5,098 bases of DNA from Alphaproteobacteria bacterium (GTDB lineage: Bacteria > Pseudomonadota > Alphaproteobacteria > Rickettsiales > SXRF01). Of the stretch, positions 1-5,098 are shown piece by piece; the first letter of the stretch is position 1; each line of letters starts with the position of its first letter. The DNA lies in the NCBI GenBank assembly GCA_019243895.1, contig JAFATP010000075.1, positions 1 to 5,098 of the forward strand, read 5' to 3'. The position numbers and the translations under genes are program-made. Below the pieces are notes generated by a model. That model saw only the letters and a list, made by a program, of their open reading frames with translations. It made no database searches and was not told the origin of the DNA.

Positions 1-2
1 TC

Positions 3-932
3 ACCATGTTCGCCGCCTTTATGCTGATGGCGGTGAAACTGGCCGATGTGGTGCGCGGCGGCGAGGAATTCACCCGGCTGATGCTGGTCGGTTCGGTGGA
101 GGCCCAGCAAAAGCCTCCCCCGCCTCCGCCCGCGCCCGTCTCCCCCAAGCCTCCCGCCGCGCCCACCCCGCCGCCGGCGCCCGCCGAAGGCAATCCCGCC
201 GCGGAGGCAAAAGCCGCTGACGCGAAGCCGGCGGAAGGAAAAACGGCGGCAGAAGGGAAGACCGCTGCCGCAGAGAAACCCGCGGAAGGCAAAGCGGCGG
301 AGGGAAAGCCGGAAGGTAAGGGAGAAGGTAAATCCGAGGGCAAGGGCGAAGGAAAATCCGGCGAAGGGGAAAAAGCCGCCGCCCCGCAGACCAGCGAGCC
401 GCCGCCGCCGGAGGAGCCGGGCAGCGGTCACGGCCTGGCGCCGGGCGCGCGCATTTTCAGCCCCACCGAGATCGACATCCTGCAAAACTTGAGCAAGCGC
501 CGCGAGCAGCTGGACAGCTGGGGCAAAGACCTGGAGGTGAAGGAAAACCTGCTTTCGGCCACCGAGAAGCGCATCGACGATAAGCTGGCGCAGGTGGATA
601 CCATGAAAAAAGAGCTGCAGGAAATGATCGCCACCTACACCAACGCCGAAGACGCCAAGATCAAGAGCCTGGTGAAGATTTACGAGGCGATGAAACCGCG
701 CGATGCGGCGCGCATTTTCAATGAACTGGAAATGCCGGTGCTGTTGCTGGTGGTGGACCGCATGGCGGAGAAAAAAGCCGCGCCGGTGCTGGCGGAGATG
801 GATCCCAAAAAGGCCGAGCGCGTCACCGTGGAGCTGGCGGAGCAGCGGCGCCTGCAAAACGCCCGGCTCACGCCGAAACCGCCCGCTGCCAAAGCACCTG
901 TCGCGCCGACCGCGCCGCCCAAGAATCCCTGA
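3..932 (+). CDS. MotE family protein (MgtE N-domain, flagellar motor-associated), 5' end probably truncated
   Basis: Residues below are numbered from the ATG at base 6. A short hydrophobic stretch (1-16) and a possible signal-type cleavage context near VEA-QQ (32-35) suggest an exported or membrane-anchored protein. A Pro-rich segment (36-60) leads into an Ala/Glu/Gly/Lys-rich linker (61-123), then a second Pro/Glu patch (131-138). Residues 155-215 look like a coiled coil. Residues 222-282 match the MgtE N-terminal helical repeat as found in MotE, including MKPRDAARIFNELE and LAEMDPKKAERV. In Sinorhizobium, MotE is a periplasmic chaperone of the motility protein MotC; many alphaproteobacterial homologues lie near flagellar genes. 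Here the role is inferred. The frame is open to the left edge, and the first ATG falls inside the hydrophobic segment, so the true start is probably just upstream. The stop overlaps the next gene by one base. Family assignment is fairly sure; exact function is not. Confidence 0.8.
   Translation, partial: TMFAAFMLMAVKLADVVRGGEEFTRLMLVGSVEAQQKPPPPPPAPVSPKPPAAPTPPPAPAEGNPAAEAKAADAKPAEGKTAAEGKTAAAEKPAEGKAAEGKPEGKGEGKSEGKGEGKSGEGEKAAAPQTSEPPPPEEPGSGHGLAPGARIFSPTEIDILQNLSKRREQLDSWGKDLEVKENLLSATEKRIDDKLAQVDTMKKELQEMIATYTNAEDAKIKSLVKIYEAMKPRDAARIFNELEMPVLLLVVDRMAEKKAAPVLAEMDPKKAERVTVELAEQRRLQNARLTPKPPAAKAPVAPTAPPKNP
312..359 (+). repeat. Tandem 24-bp repeat coding EGKGEGKS twice in the MotE-like linker
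   Basis: Two adjacent 24-base units (312-335 and 336-359) each encode EGKGEGKS. They differ at four positions, all third codon positions and all synonymous. They sit in a longer low-complexity stretch (about 186-374) with further degenerate AEGKTA/AEGKP-like units. The segment is probably a flexible, charged spacer between the membrane or signal region and the coiled coil. Confidence 0.75.
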
Positions 933-2338
933 TGCCTGCTCCCGATCCCGGTATTTTCCGCGAATATGACATACGCGGCATCGCAGGCCAGACGCTTCAC
1001 GAGGCGGACGCCGCCGCCATCGGCCATGCCTTTGCGCGCCGCGCCGCCGACCGCTGCGGCCACCCGCCTCGCATCTGCGTCTGCTACGACGGACGCTTAA
1101 GCTCCCCCCCCCTGCAACAGGCGCTGTGCGCCGGGCTCACGCAGGGCGGCGCGGACGTGCTGCATATCGGGCGCGGCCCCACGCCGATGCTGTATTTCGC
1201 CGTGCATCATCTGCAGGCGGATGGCGGCGTGATGGTCACCGGCTCGCATAATCCGCCGGATCACAACGGCTTCAAATTCATGCTCGGCGCACACCCTTTC
1301 TACGGCGACGACATCCGCGCGCTGGCGCAGGCCATCGCCGCGAAAAAGCCTGCCTCGCCGCCTGCTCCCGGAAACATTCATGCGCATGATGTCTCCGCCG
1401 CATACCTGGCGGCGCTGCTGGCTGCTTATGACGGCGGCGGGCGCAAACTCAGCATCGCGTGGGATGCCGGAAACGGAGCGGCGGGCGACATCGTTTCCGC
1501 CCTCGCCGCCCGCCTTCCCGGCACGCATATCGCGCTCAACACCGCCATTGACGGAAACTTTCCCGCCCATCACCCGGACCCCACCGAGCCGGAGAATCTC
1601 GCGCAGCTGATCGCCGCCGTGCGGCGGGAGCGCTGCGACGCGGGCATCGCCTTTGACGGCGACGGCGACCGCATCGGCGTGGTGGATGACGAGGGCGAAA
1701 TCCTGTGGGGCGACCAGCTGCTGCTGCTTTACGCCGAGCGCCTGCTGGCGGCGCATCCGGGCGCCACGGTGATTGCCGACGTCAAGGCCAGCCAGACGCT
1801 GTTTGACGGCGTCCGGGCGCTGGGCGGACAGCCGCTGATGTGGAAAACCGGCCATTCGCACATCAAGGCAAAAATGAAAGAGGCGGCGGCCAAGCTCGCG
1901 GGCGAGATGAGCGGGCATATTTTCTTCGCGGACAGCTATTACGGGTTTGACGACGGCCTTTATGCCGCCATGCGCTTGCTGGCGGCGCTTTCGCGCATGG
2001 ACCGCCCGCTTTCGGCGTGGCGCAAGGCGCTGAAACCCGTTTTCAACACGCCGGAGCTGCGCTTCCCCTGCCCGGATGCGCGCAAATTCGCCGTCATCGA
2101 GGAAGTGCGCGCCGCCCTGGCGGCGGAGGGCGCGGAGTTCAGCGATGTGGACGGCGTGCGCGTGCGCCTGCCGGAAGGCTGGTGGCTGCTGCGCGCCTCC
2201 AACACGCAGGCCATGCTGGTGGCCCGCGCCGAAGCCGCCGATGCGGCGGGCCTGCGGCGTGTCCTGAACGGGCTGACGCAGGCGTTGCAGGCGCGCGGGC
2301 TGAAGCTGCCGGATTATTCTCCCGCCGCCTCGGCGTGA
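932..2338 (+). CDS. manB: Phosphomannomutase/phosphoglucomutase
   Basis: This cytoplasmic alpha-D-phosphohexomutase interconverts mannose-6-P and mannose-1-P, and probably glucose-6-P and glucose-1-P, through a phosphoserine and a bisphosphate intermediate. It feeds GDP-mannose or UDP-glucose into surface polysaccharide synthesis. The 468 residues match the family length (Pseudomonas AlgC is about 463). Visible motifs in order are FREYDIRG (9-16), catalytic Ser105 in TGSHNPPDHNGFK, the Mg-binding loop DGDGDR (242-247), TGHSHIK (306-312), the sugar-specificity loop GEMSGH (324-329), and the phosphate-binding RASNT (421-425). After RASNT the usual Pro is replaced (QA instead of xP), a mild departure. 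The ATG overlaps the upstream TGA by one base with no strong ribosome binding site, so translational coupling is likely. The 3' end overlaps the convergent gene by 25 bp. Enzyme class is very sure. Mannose versus glucose preference, and hence the symbol (algC, manB or pgm-like), cannot be settled from sequence alone. Confidence 0.93.
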   Translation: MPAPDPGIFREYDIRGIAGQTLHEADAAAIGHAFARRAADRCGHPPRICVCYDGRLSSPPLQQALCAGLTQGGADVLHIGRGPTPMLYFAVHHLQADGGVMVTGSHNPPDHNGFKFMLGAHPFYGDDIRALAQAIAAKKPASPPAPGNIHAHDVSAAYLAALLAAYDGGGRKLSIAWDAGNGAAGDIVSALAARLPGTHIALNTAIDGNFPAHHPDPTEPENLAQLIAAVRRERCDAGIAFDGDGDRIGVVDDEGEILWGDQLLLLYAERLLAAHPGATVIADVKASQTLFDGVRALGGQPLMWKTGHSHIKAKMKEAAAKLAGEMSGHIFFADSYYGFDDGLYAAMRLLAALSRMDRPLSAWRKALKPVFNTPELRFPCPDARKFAVIEEVRAALAAEGAEFSDVDGVRVRLPEGWWLLRASNTQAMLVARAEAADAAGLRRVLNGLTQALQARGLKLPDYSPAASA

Positions 2339-2616
2339 TCGAAGCCGTAATAGCGCAGCATTTTTTCCTTCACCGCCTCGCTCGGCTCGCCGCCGCCCAT
2401 TTCCACCACCACGGCGAAATCCGGGATATTGCCGTCGCGCACGGCGTGTAGAAACATCTCATGCAGCATGGAGCTGCACACCGCGTAAACGTAATTCGGG
2501 TTGCCGTTGCGGTCCGCGCCCGGCACGAAATACACGTTCACCTTTTTTTCCTCCGCCAGCCGCTGCTGATGCGAGGGAAGCGCGCGATCCATGTCAAAGG
2601 TGTCGATGGAGGTCAC
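2314..2616 (-). CDS. Hypothetical protein, 100 aa, coupled downstream of valS
   Basis: I do not recognise this family with certainty. The 100-residue product is soluble-looking, with no signal peptide or membrane segment. A short polar N-terminus (residues 1-24) is followed by a predicted beta strand VNVYFVPG (26-33), the turn motif ADRNGNPNYVYAV, an apparent helix with MLHEMFLHAV, a strand FAVVVEMGGG, and a C-terminal helix ending LRYYGFDHAEAAGE. This alternation suggests a small alpha/beta domain. The start is GTG (2616-2614), supported by a 4-base GTGA overlap with the stop of the preceding 63-residue gene; a G-rich run lies just upstream. The stop TAA lies 25 bp inside the convergent mutase gene. 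The coupling implies co-expression with valS but does not by itself show a role in translation. The continuous frame, precise overlap and protein-like composition make it likely to be real. Confidence 0.75.
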   Translation of the reverse strand: MTSIDTFDMDRALPSHQQRLAEEKKVNVYFVPGADRNGNPNYVYAVCSSMLHEMFLHAVRDGNIPDFAVVVEMGGGEPSEAVKEKMLRYYGFDHAEAAGE

Positions 2617-2804
2617 CGCCCCCGTCCCGCCAGATCACGCGCTTTTTCCGCGGCGGTGCGGATTACCTTATACGCGCCCGCCACCAGCACTTTCGGCCTG
2701 GCCGCCGCCCAGCGCACGCCGTCGGCATTCGGCTTGAACCCGCTTGCCGCCATGCTGTCGCGCAAACCGGCATCGTCCGCTTCGTCCTTAGGCTCGTCGC
2801 TCAT
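2613..2804 (-). CDS. Hypothetical small protein, 63 aa, overlapping the valS 3' end
   Basis: I do not recognise the family. The acidic N-terminus (MSDEPKDEADDAG) is followed by FKPNADGVRWAAARPKV and a basic Ala/Lys/Arg-rich helix (AAEKARDLAGRGR), giving a charge-polarised small protein without a membrane segment. The frame extends upstream to an ATG at 2867, but the ATG at 2804 is preferred: it is preceded by a very strong Shine-Dalgarno sequence (GGAAGGAGGAGGGG) at ideal spacing. The upstream extension lies wholly inside valS and is Arg/Cys-rich, as expected of a shadow frame. The gene starts 17 bases before the end of valS and its TGA overlaps the GTG start of the next gene, so it is the middle member of an overlapping three-gene unit. 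Confidence 0.68.
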   Translation of the reverse strand: MSDEPKDEADDAGLRDSMAASGFKPNADGVRWAAARPKVLVAGAYKVIRTAAEKARDLAGRGR

Positions 2805-5098
2805 CCCCTCCTCCTTCCGCCGCCAGCGTGACGCGCAGCTCGCCCTCGGCGATCTCTCCCTGCACATTGGCGGCAGCCTTGAGGTCTTCCGCCAAGGAAG
2901 CCATCCGTGATTTCATCTCGCGCGGCAGGCGAAGTTCCGCCACCGGCCATTTGATGGAAACTCCCGCTTCGGACTTGGCCTTGCGCGCCGCGTTCAACGC
3001 CTCCACCGCGGCCGCCCCCGCCTGCTCCGCTTCGGCGTCGTGCGGATAATCCCCCGCTTCCGGCCACATGCCGCGCGCATGGATGGAGCCGTGCCCGGCG
3101 AAGAGATGACTGAAAATCTCCTCCGTCACATGCGGCACGAACGGCGCGAACAGCCGCAGCACGGCGTGCAGGCAGTGAAACAGCGTATGCAGCGCCGAAG
3201 CGTCGCCCTCATAGGCGCGCAGTTTCACCAATTCCAGGTAATTGTCGCAGAAATCATTCCAGAAGAAATCCTCCACCGCCACGCGCGCGTCGCAATATTC
3301 GAACCGCTCGAACTCGGCGGTGGCGCGCGCCGCCGCGCCGTGCAGGCGGGAGAGAATCCACACATCCAGCGGTTTGGAGATGATGCCGCCGCGCACTTCC
3401 TGCGCCGCGCTCCCGGGCCTTTCTTTCAGCTTTTCCAGTTGCAGGCTGACGAAATTGCTGGCGTTCCACAGCTTGGTCGTCAGCTTGCGGCCGATCTTCA
3501 GCAGCTCCTCGGAAAAGGCGGTGTCCTGTCCCAGCCGCGAAGTGGAGGCCCAGTAGCGCACGGCGTCCGCGCCTTTTTCCTGAATCAGCGCGGCGGGCGT
3601 CACCACGTTGCCCTTGGATTTGCTCATCTTGGTTTTGTCGGCGGCCAGGCACCAGCCGGAAATCATCAGGTGCTTCCACGGAACGGTGTTCGCGTGCAGA
3701 TGCGCCTTCACGATGGTGTAAAACGCCCAGGAGCGGATGATCTCATGCGCCTGCGGGCGCAGATCGGCGGGGAATAGCTTACCCGGCTCCAGCGACCCCG
3801 CATTGATCTGCGGCGTCAGCGACGACGTGGCCCAGGTGTCCATGACGTCGGAATCGGCCATAACTTCTTCCCGCGCATAGCCCTCGGGCAACCCCACCGC
3901 CGGATCAATCGGCAACTGGTCAGGCGACGCATAAATCGGTTTGCCTTCTTCGCCCGCGCGCTTCGAATACCACACCGGGAACGGCACGCCGAAAAACCGC
4001 TGGCGGCTGATGCACCAGTCTTCCTTCAGGCTTTCGGTCCATTGCTCCAGCCGCACGCGCATATATTCCGGGTGCCACGCGCATTGCCGCCCCCGCTCAA
4101 GCAGCGCCTCTTTCTTGTCCATCGTGCGGATATACCATTGCCGCGTGGGAATGATCTCAATCGGCGTGCCGCTGCGCTCGGCGCATTTGACGCTGTGAGT
4201 GATCGGCGTCTGCTTGCGTAATGCGCCTTCGGCCTGAAGCAGCTCCACCGTTTTTTCGCGCGCCGGTTTCAGCTTGAGCCCGTGCAGTTGCCGAAGCGCG
4301 TCAGCCGCACCAGCCCCGGCTGTCAGCGGGGTGTGGCATTCCATATTCAGCTTCCCGTCGCTGCCGAGAATCGCCCGCAGCGGCAATTCATGCTTCCGCC
4401 ACCATTCTTTGTCCGTATCGTCGCCGAAGGTGCAGCACATGACCAGACCGGTTCCTTTGTCGCGCTCCACCAGCTCATCGGCAATCATCGGCACTCTCAC
4501 GCCGAACAGCGGCGTCACGGCTGTCTTTCCCTTATACTTTTCCGCATTCGGGTCTTCGGGGTGATACATCACGGCCACGCACGCGCCGAGCAGCTCCGGG
4601 CGGGTGGTGGCGATGATTATATGATTGCGCTCAGCGCCTTCGCCGCCTGGCGCGGCGCGGGCTGCCCCCGCGTCGCTCGCCAGTCGTCGCTGCGCTCCTT
4701 CGGGAGCCGTTTCTTCAAGTGTGAAGCAAATCTCATGCATCACGCCGGACATTTCCCTGTTTTCGATTTCCGCCGCCGCAATCGCCGTCTGGTCCACCCA
4801 GTCCCAATAGGTGGGGCGGAAATCCCGATACGCCTCGCCTTCCCGCAGCAAGTCCAGGAACGACGCCTGGCTTAAGCGCATCACCGCGTCGCTGATGGTG
4901 TGATATTCGCGGCGCCAATCCACGCTGAGCGCCACGCTGGAAAACAGCGCGCGGAATTCGGCGATGGCGCCCTCCACGATCTCCCGGCAATCCGCTACGA
5001 ACGCCTCGCGGCTTTCATATTGGGCGGCTTTTTTGCCCTTGATTTTCTCCACCAGCCGCTCGGTAGGCAGGCCGTTATCGTCGAACCCCATGGGATAG
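2788..5098 (-). CDS. valS: Valine--tRNA ligase, type 2 (archaeal/Rickettsia-like), N-terminus beyond window
   Basis: A class I aminoacyl-tRNA synthetase that charges tRNA-Val and hydrolyses mischarged Thr-tRNA-Val in the cytoplasm. Residues are numbered from the Met at base 5091. The first residues, with two codons further upstream, read YPMGFDDNGLPTERLVEK, typical of the Rickettsia-like type 2 enzyme. The frame is open to the edge, so the Met is internal and the HIGH motif lies outside. The CP1 editing domain runs roughly 157-320, with TTRPE at 162-166 and GTGLVMCCTFGDDTD at 213-227. Then come DWCISRQRFFGVPFPVWY (358-375), DVMDTWATSSLTPQ (415-428), and KMSKS at 488-492 (bases 3616-3630). The anticodon-binding helical domain is about 575-720. 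The C-terminal coiled-coil arm of type 1 enzymes appears absent. An unusual segment at 129-156 interrupts the sequence just before the editing motif. The stop (TAA, 2788-2790) lies inside the next gene. Confidence 0.96.
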   Translation of the reverse strand, partial: YPMGFDDNGLPTERLVEKIKGKKAAQYESREAFVADCREIVEGAIAEFRALFSSVALSVDWRREYHTISDAVMRLSQASFLDLLREGEAYRDFRPTYWDWVDQTAIAAAEIENREMSGVMHEICFTLEETAPEGAQRRLASDAGAARAAPGGEGAERNHIIIATTRPELLGACVAVMYHPEDPNAEKYKGKTAVTPLFGVRVPMIADELVERDKGTGLVMCCTFGDDTDKEWWRKHELPLRAILGSDGKLNMECHTPLTAGAGAADALRQLHGLKLKPAREKTVELLQAEGALRKQTPITHSVKCAERSGTPIEIIPTRQWYIRTMDKKEALLERGRQCAWHPEYMRVRLEQWTESLKEDWCISRQRFFGVPFPVWYSKRAGEEGKPIYASPDQLPIDPAVGLPEGYAREEVMADSDVMDTWATSSLTPQINAGSLEPGKLFPADLRPQAHEIIRSWAFYTIVKAHLHANTVPWKHLMISGWCLAADKTKMSKSKGNVVTPAALIQEKGADAVRYWASTSRLGQDTAFSEELLKIGRKLTTKLWNASNFVSLQLEKLKERPGSAAQEVRGGIISKPLDVWILSRLHGAAARATAEFERFEYCDARVAVEDFFWNDFCDNYLELVKLRAYEGDASALHTLFHCLHAVLRLFAPFVPHVTEEIFSHLFAGHGSIHARGMWPEAGDYPHDAEAEQAGAAAVEALNAARKAKSEAGVSIKWPVAELRLPREMKSRMASLAEDLKAAANVQGEIAEGELRVTLAAEGGGDERRA
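2805..2818 (-). promoter_or_regulatory. Strong Shine-Dalgarno for the 63-aa gene, embedded in the valS 3' end
   Basis: Read on the minus strand this is GGAAGGAGGAGGGG directly before the ATG. The AAGGAGG core lies 5 bases from the start codon. It overlaps the last sense codons of valS (encoding GGDERRA), whose Gly/Asp/Glu-rich tail may partly reflect this overlap. It decides the start of the 63-residue gene. Confidence 0.75.
4624..4707 (-). repeat. In-frame palindromic insertion-like segment within valS (RPE-like)
   Basis: About 28 codons lie between the conserved-looking FTLEET and IIIATTRPE of the editing domain. The encoded stretch is Ala/Gly/Arg/Glu-rich and unlike its flanks. The DNA is an imperfect palindrome from about 4633 to 4696. 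The innermost stem is CGCGGG/CCCGCG (4656-4661 with 4667-4672). It is enclosed by CTGGCG/CGCCAG (4647-4652 with 4678-4683) and an outer AGCG/CGCT (4633-4636 with 4693-4696), with scattered pairs between. A separate hairpin, GCTCC-TTCG-GGAGC, follows at 4694-4707. Rickettsia palindromic elements are known to insert in frame in protein genes; that this is a relative is inference, since only one copy is in view. A family-specific loop of independent origin is the alternative. Confidence 0.6.

Noticed and set aside
186..374. Linker repeats considered as a CRISPR-like or non-coding tandem array
   Set aside because: Units are short and degenerate, have no spacers, and keep the reading frame with synonymous differences, so they are protein repeats.
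1097..1918. 273-codon open frame on the minus strand
   Set aside because: It lies entirely inside the mutase gene, is Arg/Gly/His-rich with no recognisable domain, and is what a GC-rich coding gene leaves in its antisense frames.
2323..2335. Small hairpin CGCCG-CCT-CGGCG as a terminator
   Set aside because: The stem is only 5 bp and no T-run follows on either strand; it lies within coding sequence of both convergent genes.
2805..2867. Upstream extension of the 63-residue gene to an ATG at 2867
   Set aside because: The extra 21 codons lie inside valS, are Arg/Cys/Ser-rich, and the strong Shine-Dalgarno at 2805-2818 points to the ATG at 2804.
3040..3777. 245-codon open frame on the plus strand
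   Set aside because: It is antisense to the anticodon-binding and KMSKS region of valS, has typical shadow composition (His/Gln/Arg-rich) and no motif or ribosome binding site that I can see.
4274..4875. Plus-strand frames across the valS editing domain (96 and 197 codons)
   Set aside because: They are antisense to well-conserved ValRS motifs and show no independent protein features.

Overview
This GC-rich window looks like the chromosome of an alphaproteobacterium. Three things point that way. There is a MotE-type flagellar protein, a family typical of Alphaproteobacteria. The valyl-tRNA synthetase is of the archaeal-like 'type 2' form known from Rickettsia. Genes are tightly packed with overlapping starts and stops. 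The exact order cannot be fixed from 5 kb; a Rickettsiales-, Holosporales- or Micavibrio-like relative, or another deep-branching lineage, is compatible.

Layout: two plus-strand genes occupy the left half. The first is a MotE/MgtE_N-domain protein with a very long Pro- and Ala/Glu/Gly/Lys-rich linker; it is probably missing its first few codons beyond the left edge. It overlaps by one base (TGATG) a complete phosphomannomutase/phosphoglucomutase gene that carries all the expected catalytic motifs. The right half is transcribed from the minus strand: valS (5' end beyond the right edge), then a 63-residue hypothetical gene, then a 100-residue hypothetical gene. These three overlap (17 bp, then a 4-bp GTGA overlap) and look like one translationally coupled unit. 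The two gene blocks converge and overlap tail to tail by 25 bp, so there is no intergenic stretch of any length and no obvious terminator.

The most unusual item is an in-frame segment of about 28 codons inside valS, directly before the TTRPE motif of the editing domain. Its DNA is a long imperfect palindrome next to a TTCG-loop hairpin. This resembles the coding-compatible palindromic repeats of Rickettsia (RPE) and may be a dispersed repeat that invaded an essential gene. Second in interest are the two unknown small proteins coupled to valS.

Functionally the window mixes motility (motor/chaperone-like MotE), sugar-phosphate supply for surface polysaccharide, and translation. I see no RNA genes, CRISPR arrays, transposases or phage genes.
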